In this document: piece after piece, positions 1 through 8,570 of the stretch
How positions within the stretch are numbered: position 1 is the stretch's first letter
Layout of the letters: each line of letters opens with the position of its first letter
Origin: Pseudooceanicola algae
GTDB lineage: Bacteria; Pseudomonadota; Alphaproteobacteria; Rhodobacterales; Rhodobacteraceae
DNA length: 64,000 nucleotides
NCBI RefSeq assembly: GCF_003590145.2
Contig: NZ_CP060436.1
Location: forward strand, 1,708,001-1,772,000
Direction: 5' to 3'
Notes under the pieces: model-generated
What the model was told of the DNA's origin: nothing
Database searches by the model: none
Seen by the model: only the letters and a program-made list of their open reading frames with translations
Position numbers and translations under genes: made by a program

Positions 1-1
1 G

Positions 2-2179
2 AACGGGCGCGACCTGTCGCTGGCCTATTCCCCCGGCGTCGCCGAAGCCTGTCTTGAGATCAAGGCCGACCCGTCGACGGCGGCCAAGTATACCTCGCGC
101 GGGAACCTCGTCGCGGTGGTCTCGAACGGGACGGCGGTTCTGGGCCTTGGCAATATCGGCGCGCTGGCCTCCAAGCCGGTGATGGAAGGCAAGGCGGTCC
201 TGTTCAAGAAATTCGCCGGGATCGATTGCTTCGACATCGAGGTCGACGAAAAGGACCCCGAGAAGCTGGCCGATATCGTCTGCGCCCTTGGCCCCACCTT
301 CGGGGCGATCAACCTTGAGGACATCAAGGCGCCCGATTGCTTCATCGTCGAAAAGATCTGCCGCGAGCGGATGAACATCCCCGTCTTCCACGACGACCAG
401 CACGGCACCGCCATCGTCGTCGGCGCTGCGGCCACCAATGCGCTGCGCGTCGCGGGCAAGGATTTCGGTGACATCAAGATCGTCTCGACCGGCGGCGGCG
501 CGGCGGGCATTGCCTGCCTCAACATGCTGGTGAAGCTGGGCGTGAAGCGCGAGAACATCTGGCTTTGCGATATCCACGGGCTGGTCTACGAGGGGCGCGA
601 AGCGGACATGAACCCGCAGAAGGCGGCCTTTGCGCAAGCCAGCGACAAGCGTCAGCTGGACGAGGTCATGGATGGCGCGGACATGTTCCTGGGCCTGTCC
701 GGCCCCGGCGTTCTGAAACCCGAACTGGTGGCGCAAATGTCCGCGCAACCGATCATCTTTGCCCTGGCCAATCCGACGCCGGAAATCATGCCCGACCTCG
801 CGCGCGCGGTGGCCCCGGATGCGATTATCGCCACCGGCCGGTCGGATTTCCCCAACCAGGTCAACAATGTCCTGTGCTTCCCCTTCATCTTCCGCGGGGC
901 GCTGGACGTCGGCGCGACCGAGATCAACGACGAGATGCAGATCGCCTGCATCGAAGGGATCGCGGAACTGGCCCGCAAGACCACCAGCGCCGAAGCCGCT
1001 GCCGCCTATCAGGGTGAAAAGCTGACCTTCGGGATGGATTACCTGATCCCCAAACCCTTCGATCCGCGCCTCTCGGGCGTGGTCTCGACCGCCGTGGCAC
1101 GGGCCGCGATGGAAACCGGCGTGGCCGAGCGTCCGATCGCGGATCTGGACGCTTATGCCGCGCAACTGAATTCCTCGGTCTTCAAGTCCGCGCTGTTCAT
1201 GAAACCGGTGTTCGAGGCCGCCGCCACCGCCGCGCGCCGCATCGTCTTTGCCGAAGGCGAAGACGAACGGGTGTTGCGCGCCGCCCAGCAGATGTTGCAG
1301 GAAACCACTGAACTGCCGATCCTGATCGGCCGCCCAGAAGTGATCGAGCAACGCTGTCAGCGTGCCGGAATCACCCTGCGCCCCGGCCAGGATTTCGAGG
1401 TGGTGAACCCCGAAAACGACCCCCGTTACCGCGATTACTGGACGACCTATCTGGGCCTGATGGACCGGCGCGGCGTGACCCCGGACAGCGCGCGGGCGAT
1501 CCTGCGAACCAATACCACCGCCATCGGCGCGATCATGGTACACCGTGAAGAGGCCGACAGCCTGATCTGTGGCACCTTCGGGGAATATCGCTGGCACCTG
1601 AACTACGTCCAGCAGGTGCTGGGCAATTGCAGCCGCCGGGCCACCGGCGCGCTGTCGATGATGATCCTGGAAGACGGCCCGTTGTTCCTGGCCGATACGC
1701 ATGTGCACAGTGAACCTTCGCCCGAACACCTGGCCGAAATCGCCATGGGCGCCGCGCGCCATGTGAAACGCTTTGGCCTGACGCCCAAGGTGGCGCTGTG
1801 TTCGCGGTCGCAATTCGGCAACCTCGAGGGCGGTTCCGGCGCACGGATGCGGGCGGCGATGGATCTGCTGGACTCCGCGCCGCGCGATTTCTTCTACGAA
1901 GGCGAAATGAACGTCGACACCGCGCTGGACCCGGCGCTGCGCGACCGGATCTTCCCCGCCTCGCGTTTCCAGGGGCCGGCCAACGTGCTGATCTTCGGTG
2001 ATGCGGACACCGCCTCCGGCGTGCGCAACATCCTCAAGATGAAGGGCGGCGGGCTGGAAGTCGGCCCGATCCTGATGGGGATGCGCAATTGCGCCCATAT
2101 CGTGTCGCCCTCGACCACGGCGCGCGGATTGCTGAACATGTCGGCCATCGCCGGCACGCCTGTCGATCACTACGGCTAA
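2..2179 (+). CDS. maeB: NADP-dependent malic enzyme with C-terminal phosphotransacetylase-like domain (5' partial)
   Basis: Oxidative decarboxylation of malate to pyruvate with NADP, a cytoplasmic anaplerotic reaction. The frame is open from base 2, and the residues before the first internal GTG (116) are typical malic enzyme N-terminal sequence (LSLAYSPGVAEAC, then YTSRGNLVAVVSNGTAVLG), so the true start lies upstream of the window. The N-terminal half carries the catalytic and nucleotide-binding parts (FHDDQHGTA; STGGGAAGIACL). From about codon 390 to the end the sequence matches the phosphate acetyltransferase fold (RIVFAEGEDERVLRA, GGLEVGPILMGM). In MaeB-type enzymes this second domain is usually regulatory rather than catalytic. 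It ends with TAA at 2177-2179. Confidence 0.95.
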   Translation, partial: NGRDLSLAYSPGVAEACLEIKADPSTAAKYTSRGNLVAVVSNGTAVLGLGNIGALASKPVMEGKAVLFKKFAGIDCFDIEVDEKDPEKLADIVCALGPTFGAINLEDIKAPDCFIVEKICRERMNIPVFHDDQHGTAIVVGAAATNALRVAGKDFGDIKIVSTGGGAAGIACLNMLVKLGVKRENIWLCDIHGLVYEGREADMNPQKAAFAQASDKRQLDEVMDGADMFLGLSGPGVLKPELVAQMSAQPIIFALANPTPEIMPDLARAVAPDAIIATGRSDFPNQVNNVLCFPFIFRGALDVGATEINDEMQIACIEGIAELARKTTSAEAAAAYQGEKLTFGMDYLIPKPFDPRLSGVVSTAVARAAMETGVAERPIADLDAYAAQLNSSVFKSALFMKPVFEAAATAARRIVFAEGEDERVLRAAQQMLQETTELPILIGRPEVIEQRCQRAGITLRPGQDFEVVNPENDPRYRDYWTTYLGLMDRRGVTPDSARAILRTNTTAIGAIMVHREEADSLICGTFGEYRWHLNYVQQVLGNCSRRATGALSMMILEDGPLFLADTHVHSEPSPEHLAEIAMGAARHVKRFGLTPKVALCSRSQFGNLEGGSGARMRAAMDLLDSAPRDFFYEGEMNVDTALDPALRDRIFPASRFQGPANVLIFGDADTASGVRNILKMKGGGLEVGPILMGMRNCAHIVSPSTTARGLLNMSAIAGTPVDHYG

Positions 2180-2189
2180 GGCCGGCCAG

Positions 2190-2212
2190 CCGGGGGCCTG
2201 CGGGTGCCCCGG
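2190..2212 (+). terminator. GC-rich hairpin after malic enzyme gene
   Basis: CCGGGG (2190-2195) pairs with CCCCGG (2207-2212) just 10 bases after the stop codon of the malic enzyme gene. There is no clear T-run, so termination is plausible but not assured. Confidence 0.4.
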
Positions 2213-2239
2213 CCGCAAAACCTGTTCCCCAGATGCAGA

Positions 2240-2314
2240 TTTGCAGGGTTTGCAAACTCTGCTGAAACGCAAAACCAACTGCAAACATCCGCCAACTTTG
2301 CAAAACTTTGCAAT
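2240..2314 (+). promoter_or_regulatory. Cluster of TTTGCAAA boxes upstream of prpE (ScfR/RamB-type operator)
   Basis: Two pairs of half-sites are visible: TTTGCAGG (2240-2247) with TTTGCAAA (2249-2256), and TTTGCAAA (2297-2304) with TTTGCAAT (2307-2314). Centre spacings are 9 and 10 bases, about one helical turn. TTTGCAAA is the recognition core of the short-chain fatty acyl-CoA regulator family (RamB in actinobacteria, PccR/ScfR in Rhodobacter). The boxes sit 140-220 bases before a propionyl-CoA synthetase gene, the kind of gene such regulators control. A TTGACA hexamer lies at 2342-2347, but no convincing -10 element follows. The regulator is not in the window. Confidence 0.6.
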
Positions 2315-2456
2315 CCGGGCGGGCCATATCCTGAAAATTTATTGACAGGGTCCGGGCCGCACCCCGCCAAGACGCTTGCCCCGGCGCCCCTTCCCCCGCT
2401 ACCCATCTAGGCACCCCAGGCAGGGAGAGCCGGACGGGGACAGGGAGGAAGATCAG

Positions 2457-4367
2457 ATGGGTTATGCAGAAACCTATGCCGCCTGGCAGGCGGATCCGGA
2501 GGCATTCTGGATGGAAGCCGCCGGTGCCATCGACTGGGTTCGCCCCCCCAGCAAGGCGCTGTTCGATGACAAGGCACCGCTCTACGAATGGTTTTCGGAC
2601 GGGTTGGTGAACACCTGCTGGAACGCGGTGGATCGCCATGTCGAGGCCGGGCGGGGCGACCAGATCGCCATCCAGCACGAAAGCCCGATCACCCATGCGA
2701 CCAAGGGGATCACCTACGCCGAATTGCAGACCCGCGTCGCCTCCCTGGCCGGGGCGCTGCGTCAGCGCGGCATCACCAAAGGCGACCGGGTCATCATCTA
2801 CATGCCGATGATCCCCGAGGCGCTGGAGGCCATGCTGGCCTGCGCCCGACTAGGCGCGGTGCATTCCGTGGTCTTCGGCGGTTTCGCGGCCAATGAACTC
2901 GCCGTGCGGATCGACGATTGCACACCGAAGGCGATCATCGCCGCCTCCTGCGGGCTGGAGCCGAACCGGGTCGTGCATTACAAACCCCTGCTGGATGCGG
3001 CCATCGACCAGGCCGCCCATTCCCCCGACTTCTGCGTCATCTTCCAGCGCGAACAGGAGGTCGCCAAGCTGATCGAGGGGCGCGACCTGTCCTGGCACGG
3101 CTTCCAATACGGGGTCGAGCCAGCCGACTGCGTCCCCGTCGAGGGCAATCATCCGGCCTATATCCTTTATACTTCGGGCACGACGGGCCAGCCCAAGGGG
3201 GTGATCCGCCCCACCGCCGGACACCTGGTCGCCTTGCAATGGAGCATGACCAATATCTACAACATCGGCGCCGGAGACCGCTTCTGGGCGGCCTCGGACG
3301 TGGGCTGGGTCGTCGGGCACAGCTATATCTGCTACGGCCCGCTGATCGCCGGAGCGATGACCGTGGTCTTTGAAGGCAAGCCCGTGGGCACCCCGCATCC
3401 CGGCGTCTTCTGGCGGGTGATCCAGAACAACCGCATCAAGAGCTTTTTCACCGCCCCCACCGCCCTGCGCGCCATCAAGCGCGAGGACCCGGACGGCACC
3501 TGGATCAAGCGCTATGCCCAGCACGATCTGCAGGCGATCTACCTCGCCGGGGAACGCGCCGATCCCGACACGATCGAATGGGCGGAAAAGCACTTCGGCG
3601 TGCCGGTGATCGACCATTGGTGGCAGACCGAAACCGGCTGGGCCATCGCCGCCAACCCGCTGGGGCTGGAATTGCTGCCGTTCAAAAGCGGCTCACCTTC
3701 GGTGCCGATGCCGGGCTACGACGTGCAGGTGCTGGGCGAGGACGGTCATCCCGTGGCGCCGGGCACGCTCGGCTCCATCGCAATCAAGCTGCCGCTGCCG
3801 CCGGGCACCCTGCCCGGTCTCTGGAACGCCGAAGAACGGTTCCGTGAAAGCTATCTCACCACCTTCCCCGGGTTTTACGAAACCGGCGATGCGGGGATGA
3901 TCGATACAGAGGGCTATCTTTACGTGATGGCGCGCACCGATGACGTGATCAATGTAGCCGGGCACCGCCTGTCCACCGGCGCGATGGAAGAGGTCCTTTC
4001 CGCCCATCCGGATGTCGCGGAATGCGCGGTGATCGGGGTTGCCGATGCGCTGAAGGGGCAATGCCCGGTCGGCTTCCTGTGCCTGACCAGCGGCGTGACC
4101 CGCGACCCGGCCGAGGTGGTGGCCGAATGCGTCACCCTGATGCGGGACCGGATCGGCCCGGTGGCCGCCTTCCGCAACGCGGTGATCGTGGATCGCCTGC
4201 CCAAGACGCGCTCGGGCAAGATCCTGCGCGCCACCATGGTCAAGATCGCGGATGGCGCCGCCTTCAAGCCCCCCGCCACAATCGACGACCCCGCCATTCT
4301 AAACGAAATCGCCGCCGCCCTGCGAACCATCGGCCTTGCGACCGGCGAAGCAGCCCAAACAGGCTGA
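2457..4367 (+). CDS. prpE: Propionyl-CoA synthetase (acyl-CoA ligase, AMP-forming)
   Basis: 636 aa, the usual size of PrpE. Activates propionate (possibly also other short acids) to the acyl-CoA via an acyl-adenylate, in the cytoplasm. The ATP-binding A3 motif YTSGTTGQPKGV lies near residue 238, the adenylate motif DHWWQTETGW follows, and the C-terminal catalytic lysine is in PKTRSGKILRA near residue 588; this lysine is the usual site of regulatory acetylation. The ATG at 2457 is preceded by a strong GGGAGGA; the frame extends upstream, but those residues look non-coding. The TTTGCAAA boxes upstream suggest acyl-CoA-responsive control. Acetyl-CoA synthetase is the main alternative, but the N-terminal sequence fits PrpE better. 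Confidence 0.9.
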   Translation: MGYAETYAAWQADPEAFWMEAAGAIDWVRPPSKALFDDKAPLYEWFSDGLVNTCWNAVDRHVEAGRGDQIAIQHESPITHATKGITYAELQTRVASLAGALRQRGITKGDRVIIYMPMIPEALEAMLACARLGAVHSVVFGGFAANELAVRIDDCTPKAIIAASCGLEPNRVVHYKPLLDAAIDQAAHSPDFCVIFQREQEVAKLIEGRDLSWHGFQYGVEPADCVPVEGNHPAYILYTSGTTGQPKGVIRPTAGHLVALQWSMTNIYNIGAGDRFWAASDVGWVVGHSYICYGPLIAGAMTVVFEGKPVGTPHPGVFWRVIQNNRIKSFFTAPTALRAIKREDPDGTWIKRYAQHDLQAIYLAGERADPDTIEWAEKHFGVPVIDHWWQTETGWAIAANPLGLELLPFKSGSPSVPMPGYDVQVLGEDGHPVAPGTLGSIAIKLPLPPGTLPGLWNAEERFRESYLTTFPGFYETGDAGMIDTEGYLYVMARTDDVINVAGHRLSTGAMEEVLSAHPDVAECAVIGVADALKGQCPVGFLCLTSGVTRDPAEVVAECVTLMRDRIGPVAAFRNAVIVDRLPKTRSGKILRATMVKIADGAAFKPPATIDDPAILNEIAAALRTIGLATGEAAQTG

Positions 4368-4392
4368 GCGCCGGCGTGGCAGGCGGGCACGA

Positions 4393-4423
4393 AAAAAGCG
4401 GCCCCCGCAAAGGGGCCGCTTTT
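4393..4423. terminator. Bidirectional intrinsic terminator between prpE and csbD
   Basis: AAAAGCGGCCCC pairs with GGGGCCGCTTTT across a short loop, with A-runs and T-runs on the two sides. It lies between convergent genes and can serve both. Confidence 0.85.
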
Positions 4424-4476
4424 GTCAGTCAGGTCTTGTCGTCACATCGTATCGTCAGTGCAGGACGAACGTCGGA

Positions 4477-4677
4477 TCAGACGTTGGTACGTGTGAAATC
4501 GTCGACCTGACGTTCGGCTTCGTCCTTGGCAATGCCGTAGCGTTCCTGGATTTTGCCGACCAGTTCTTCGCGGCGGCCTTCGACGACATCGAGGTCGTCA
4601 TTGGTCAGTTCGCCCCAGTTGGCCTGTGCCTGGCCCTTGAATTGCTTCCAGTTACCTTGAATGCGATCCCAGTTCAT
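4477..4677 (-). CDS. csbD: CsbD family stress protein
   Basis: 66 aa, beginning MNWDRIQGNWKQFKGQAQ, the family signature of CsbD-like proteins, and ending in a short charged helix. These are small hydrophilic proteins of unknown biochemical role that accumulate during general stress. The ATG at 4677 has a strong GGAAGGAGC 6-8 bases upstream; an in-frame extension exists but would run through the promoter. An EcfG-type promoter lies 50-75 bases upstream, so it is probably transcribed separately from nadK and belongs to the GSR regulon whose core is at 52-55 kb. Confidence 0.92.
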   Translation of the reverse strand: MNWDRIQGNWKQFKGQAQANWGELTNDDLDVVEGRREELVGKIQERYGIAKDEAERQVDDFTRTNV

Positions 4678-4726
4678 CTTGATGCTCCTTCCAGAACGGG
4701 CACCTCCATGTGCCCTTCGGATAGTA

Positions 4727-4752
4727 AACGTGGCAGGGGCGTTGCCGGTTCC
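4727..4752 (-). promoter_or_regulatory. EcfG-dependent promoter of csbD
   Basis: Read on the minus strand: GGAAC (4752-4748), a spacer of exactly 17 bases, then CGTT (4730-4727). This is the consensus -35/-10 pair of the alphaproteobacterial stress sigma factor EcfG. It leaves a leader of about 40 bases before the csbD start. Confidence 0.85.
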
Positions 4753-4827
4753 CCGGACGAGGCGGCGCATAGGCGGGCAATCGCCATGAGATCAGGGGGC
4801 CGCGATCCGCGCTCAGGGGCCGCTGGA

Positions 4828-5589
4828 TCAGACGAATTGTTCCTGGATCAGCCGTTCTTCCAGCCCGTGACCGGGGTCGAACAGGATGCGATGTTCGATG
4901 CCCGGTTCGGAATGAACCTCGACCGAGAGCACATTGGTGACCGACCGGCTGTCGGCATCGGCCATCACGGGGCGCTTTTCCGGTTCCAGCACGTCAAAGC
5001 GGATCGTGGCGTTCTTGTGCAGCAAGGCCCCGCGCCAGCGCCGGGGGCGGAAGGGGGCGATGGCGGTCAGGGCCAGCACGTCCGTGCCGATCGGCAGGAT
5101 CGGACCATGGGCAGAATAATTATAGGCAGTCGATCCCGCGGGCGTGGACACCAGCGCGCCGTCGCAGACCAGTTCCTGCATCCGGACCCGGCCATCCACC
5201 GAAATCCGCAGCTTGGCCGCCTGCGGCCCCGCCCGGATCAGCGAAACCTCGTTGATCGCCAGCGCCTCGTGCACCTTGCCATCGGCGCGGGTCGCCTTCA
5301 TGGCCAGCGGGTTCAGCAGGGCCTCTTCGGCCTGCTCAAGGCGCTCGATCAGGTCGTCTTCGGAATATTCGTTCAGCAGGAAGCCCACCGTGCCCCGGTT
5401 CATGCCGTAGACCGGGACGTTCAGATGCATGGTGCGATGCAGCGTGGTCAGCATGAACCCGTCACCGCCAAGCGCCACGATCACCTCTGCCTCGGCTTCC
5501 GGGACGGCGCCATAGCGGGCGGTCAGGCTCTTGCGGGCCGCCTGTGCCAGCGTGCTGCGGCCGGCCGTAAACGCCAATTTGATGCTCAT
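4828..5589 (-). CDS. nadK: NAD kinase
   Basis: 253 aa. Phosphorylates NAD to NADP in the cytoplasm. The glycine-rich GGDGFML motif at residues 41-47 and the NE pair in ALAINEVSL are the conserved NAD/ATP-binding elements; [15 protein letters not shown] is the second family signature. The ATG at 5589 was chosen because the in-frame sequence further upstream is the reverse strand of glyA and does not resemble a protein. It is divergent from glyA across a 228-base gap and upstream of csbD on the same strand, but csbD has its own stress promoter. Confidence 0.95.
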   Translation of the reverse strand: MSIKLAFTAGRSTLAQAARKSLTARYGAVPEAEAEVIVALGGDGFMLTTLHRTMHLNVPVYGMNRGTVGFLLNEYSEDDLIERLEQAEEALLNPLAMKATRADGKVHEALAINEVSLIRAGPQAAKLRISVDGRVRMQELVCDGALVSTPAGSTAYNYSAHGPILPIGTDVLALTAIAPFRPRRWRGALLHKNATIRFDVLEPEKRPVMADADSRSVTNVLSVEVHSEPGIEHRILFDPGHGLEERLIQEQFV

Positions 5590-5774
5590 CGTCGCCTGTT
5601 CCCCAACTTCCGGGCCCCACCGGTCCCGGCGGGACGCCCGAAATTTCCGGGGTCCCTGTCCGGTCTTGAAACAATCACAACTTCCCGCCGGGGACCAGAA
5701 CTTACCTATTGCGAACCATCCCTGCCGTTTTTCAACAAGATCATGACGATTTGGACACTTCCGCACAGGCAGGC

Positions 5775-5801
5775 AACAGGTTAGGTAGCGCCAAACCTGT
5801 T
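5775..5801 (+). promoter_or_regulatory. Hairpin/inverted repeat abutting the glyA ribosome binding site
   Basis: AACAGGTT (5775-5782) and AACCTGTT (5794-5801) are perfect inverted repeats around an 11-base loop. The right arm ends four bases before the GGAG of glyA. It could be an operator or an RNA hairpin that modulates translation. I do not recognise it as a known riboswitch. Confidence 0.45.
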
Positions 5802-5817
5802 TGATGGAGATGCTGCC

Positions 5818-7101
5818 ATGACCGACACCGGCTTTTTCACCGAGGCGCTGGATTCCCGCGACCCCGAGATCTTTGGCGCGATCCGCAAGGAACTGGGCCG
5901 CCAGCGCGACGAGATCGAACTGATCGCGTCCGAGAACATCGTCAGCCGCGCCGTGCTCGAGGCACAGGGCTCGGTCATGACCAACAAATATGCCGAAGGC
6001 TACCCGGGCAAGCGCTACTACGGTGGCTGCCAATACGTCGACATCGCCGAGGAACTGGCGATCGAACGCGCCAAGGAGCTGTTCGGCTGCAACTTTGCCA
6101 ACGTCCAGCCCAACTCCGGCAGCCAGATGAACCAAGCCGTGTTCCTGGCGCTGCTGCAACCCGGTGATACCTTCATGGGTCTCGACCTGAACTCGGGTGG
6201 GCACCTCACGCACGGCTCGCCGGTGAACATGTCCGGCAAATGGTTCAACGTCGTCTCCTACGGCGTGCGTCAGCAGGATGAACTGCTGGACATGGAAGAC
6301 ATCCGCGCCAAGGCGCTGGAAAACAAGCCCAAGCTGATCGTCGCCGGCGGCACCGCCTATTCCCGTGTCTGGGACTGGCAGGCCTTCCGCGACATCGCGG
6401 ACGAGGTCGGCGCCTACCTGATGGTCGACATGGCCCATATCGCCGGTCTGGTTGCGGGCGGTGTCCACCCCTCGCCCATCGGGATCGCCGATGTGGTCAC
6501 CACCACCACCCACAAGTCCCTGCGCGGTCCGCGTGGCGGCATGGTGCTGACCAACGACGAAGCCATTGCCAAGAAGATCAACTCGGCCGTCTTCCCCGGT
6601 CTACAGGGCGGCCCGCTGATGCATGTCATCGCCGCCAAGGCCGTCGCCTTCAAGGAAGCCCTGGAGCCGTCGTTCAAGGATTACGCGGCGCAGGTCGTCA
6701 AGAATGCGCAAGCCATGGCCGATCAGCTGATGAAGGGCGGGATCAACGTCGTTTCGGGTGGCACAGACAACCACCTGTGCCTTGCGGACCTGCGTCCCAA
6801 GGGCGTGACCGGCAAGGCCGCCGAAAAGGCACTTGGCCGGGCCTGCATCACTTGCAACAAGAACGGCGTGCCCTTCGACCCCGAAAAGCCCTTTGTCACC
6901 AGCGGCATCCGTCTGGGCGCCCCGGCGGGCACCACCCGCGGCTTCAAGGAGGCCGAGTTCCGCCAGATCGCGGACTGGATCACCGAAGTGGTCGACGGGC
7001 TGGCCGCCAATGGCGAGGAAGCCAATGCCGAGGTCGAAGCCAAGGTCAAAGCCGAAGTGTCTGCGCTCTGCGCAAAATTCCCGCTCTACCCGACGCTCTG
7101 A
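5818..7101 (+). CDS. glyA: Serine hydroxymethyltransferase
   Basis: 427 aa, the usual length. PLP enzyme that interconverts serine and glycine with tetrahydrofolate, the main source of one-carbon units. The N-terminal signature is [19 protein letters not shown]; the PLP lysine lies in [14 protein letters not shown] near residue 232. The ATG at 5818 follows GGAG with suitable spacing; an inverted repeat sits directly upstream. It is followed in the same direction by ribF, the YcgN-like gene and a threonine aldolase. The aldolase also makes glycine, so the neighbourhood has two glycine-forming enzymes. Confidence 0.97.
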   Translation: MTDTGFFTEALDSRDPEIFGAIRKELGRQRDEIELIASENIVSRAVLEAQGSVMTNKYAEGYPGKRYYGGCQYVDIAEELAIERAKELFGCNFANVQPNSGSQMNQAVFLALLQPGDTFMGLDLNSGGHLTHGSPVNMSGKWFNVVSYGVRQQDELLDMEDIRAKALENKPKLIVAGGTAYSRVWDWQAFRDIADEVGAYLMVDMAHIAGLVAGGVHPSPIGIADVVTTTTHKSLRGPRGGMVLTNDEAIAKKINSAVFPGLQGGPLMHVIAAKAVAFKEALEPSFKDYAAQVVKNAQAMADQLMKGGINVVSGGTDNHLCLADLRPKGVTGKAAEKALGRACITCNKNGVPFDPEKPFVTSGIRLGAPAGTTRGFKEAEFRQIADWITEVVDGLAANGEEANAEVEAKVKAEVSALCAKFPLYPTL

Positions 7102-7147
7102 TCCGGTGGCTCTTGTCACGGCCCCGGACGCGGTTTAGGCCAAGCGC

Positions 7148-8086
7148 ATGCGTATCGTCCGGGACTATCAATTCGTCACTGATCGCGATCGCGGCGCCGT
7201 CGCCGCGATCGGCAATTTCGACGGGGTTCACATCGGTCACCGGCTGGTGATCGACCTTGCCCGCGCCGAGGCCGCGCGCCTTGGCGCGCCGCTTGGGCTG
7301 ATCACCTTCGAACCCCATCCACGTCAGCTTTTCGCGCCCGCCAGCGGAGATTTCCGCCTGACCAATGCCGCCGCCCGCGCGCATCGGCTGGAAAAGATCG
7401 GCGTCGAGATCCTGTACGAGCTGAACTTCAACCCCGCTCTTGCCTCGCTTTCCCCGGCGGATTTCGCCGACAAGGTGCTGCGCGGCGGTCTGGGGCTGCG
7501 CCATGTGATCGTCGGCGCAGATTTCCATTTCGGCAAGGGCCGGGCTGGCGGGGTCGAGGATCTGAAACGCTTTGGTGCAGAGATGGGCTTTGGCGTCACC
7601 ATCGCGCCGCTGGTCGAAACCGACTCGCAAGAGGTATCTTCCACCGCGATCCGCTGCGCGCTTAGCGAAGGTCGCCCGCGCGATGCCGCAGACATGCTGG
7701 GCCATTGGCACCGGATCGAAGGCTTGGTGATCCGGGGCGATCAGCGCGGCCGTGACCTTGGCTATCCAACCGCGAACATGTCGCTGAAATCGCTGCACAA
7801 GCCGAAATACGGCGTCTATGCGGTGCTGGTCGATGTTCTGGATGGGCCGCACAAGGGCAGCTATCAGGGCGCGGCGTCCCTGGGAATGCGGCCGATGTTC
7901 GACGGGCAGGAACCGAACCTCGAGACCTTCCTGTTCGATTTCCGCGGCGATCTTTACGGCAGCGAGATCTCGGTCGCGCTGGTCGACTACCTGCGCCCCG
8001 AGGAAAAGTTCGACAGCCTCGAGGCGCTGATTGCGCAGATGGACCGGGATTGCGCGCAGAGCCGCGATATCCTGAACGCGACATGA
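7148..8086 (+). CDS. ribF: Bifunctional riboflavin kinase / FAD synthetase
   Basis: 312 aa. Converts riboflavin to FMN and FMN to FAD. The N-terminal adenylyltransferase part starts with AIGNFDGVHIGHRLV and contains TFEPHPRQLF and SSTAIR. The C-terminal kinase part begins near residue 185 (IEGLVIRGDQRGRDLGYPTAN), with GVYAV and the conserved NLETFLFDF. The final TGA overlaps the ATG of a 7-codon mini-ORF created by a 20-bp tandem duplication at the junction with the next gene. Confidence 0.96.
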   Translation: MRIVRDYQFVTDRDRGAVAAIGNFDGVHIGHRLVIDLARAEAARLGAPLGLITFEPHPRQLFAPASGDFRLTNAAARAHRLEKIGVEILYELNFNPALASLSPADFADKVLRGGLGLRHVIVGADFHFGKGRAGGVEDLKRFGAEMGFGVTIAPLVETDSQEVSSTAIRCALSEGRPRDAADMLGHWHRIEGLVIRGDQRGRDLGYPTANMSLKSLHKPKYGVYAVLVDVLDGPHKGSYQGAASLGMRPMFDGQEPNLETFLFDFRGDLYGSEISVALVDYLRPEEKFDSLEALIAQMDRDCAQSRDILNAT

Positions 8087-8111
8087 GCGGGCTGAACGCA
8101 ACATGAGCGGG
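8072..8111 (+). repeat. 20-bp tandem duplication at the ribF/ycgN junction
   Basis: Copies at 8072-8091 and 8092-8111 differ at a single base. Each contains ATGAGCGGG. The first ATG (8083) overlaps the ribF stop and opens MSGLNAT, whose TGA (8104-8106) in turn overlaps the ATG of the next gene (8103). The duplication therefore produces a chain of two ATGA couplings. Confidence 0.9.
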
Positions 8112-8570
8112 ATCGACCGAAGCGGCCTGCGGCCCCGGTTCTGGGAAACCGTCCCGCTGAAGAAGATGACCCAGGCCGAATGGGAAGCGCTGTGCGACGG
8201 TTGCGGCAAATGCTGCCTGAACAAGCTGGAAGACGACGAAACCGGCGAGGTCGCCATGACCCGCGTCGCCTGCCGCCTGCTGGACGACAGCACCTGCCTC
8301 TGCGCGCAATATCCCATCCGGCATCAGTTCGTGCCCGAATGCATCTCTCTGACCGCGAAGAGCCTGGAAAAGCACCTCTACTGGATGCCCCAGACCTGCG
8401 CCTACAAACTGCTGCATGAAGGCGAGCCGCTGTTTGACTGGCATCCGCTGATCTCGGGCGATCCCGAAACCGTCCATGCCGCCGGGGTCACCCTGCGTGG
8501 CCAGACCGTGCCGGAGTTCGAGATCGATGAAGACGACTGGGAGGATTACATCATAGAGGAACCGCAATAG
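8103..8570 (+). CDS. YcgN family cysteine-cluster protein (UPF0260)
   Basis: 155 aa, cytoplasmic. Conserved cysteines occur as CDGCGKCC near residue 36 and further along in CRLLDDSTCLC and the PQTCAY segment, the pattern of the UPF0260/YkgJ-like zinc- or iron-binding proteins. The reaction is unknown. The start at 8103 was chosen because the second copy of the tandem duplication supplies the ATG that leads directly into family sequence. The stop abuts the next ATG with no gap. Confidence 0.85.
   Translation: MSGIDRSGLRPRFWETVPLKKMTQAEWEALCDGCGKCCLNKLEDDETGEVAMTRVACRLLDDSTCLCAQYPIRHQFVPECISLTAKSLEKHLYWMPQTCAYKLLHEGEPLFDWHPLISGDPETVHAAGVTLRGQTVPEFEIDEDDWEDYIIEEPQ

Noticed and set aside
4828-6513. 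A 561-codon open frame on the minus strand covering nadK and the opposite strand of glyA
   Set aside because: Only the nadK part (from 5589 down) has protein character; the rest is antisense to the well-conserved glyA.
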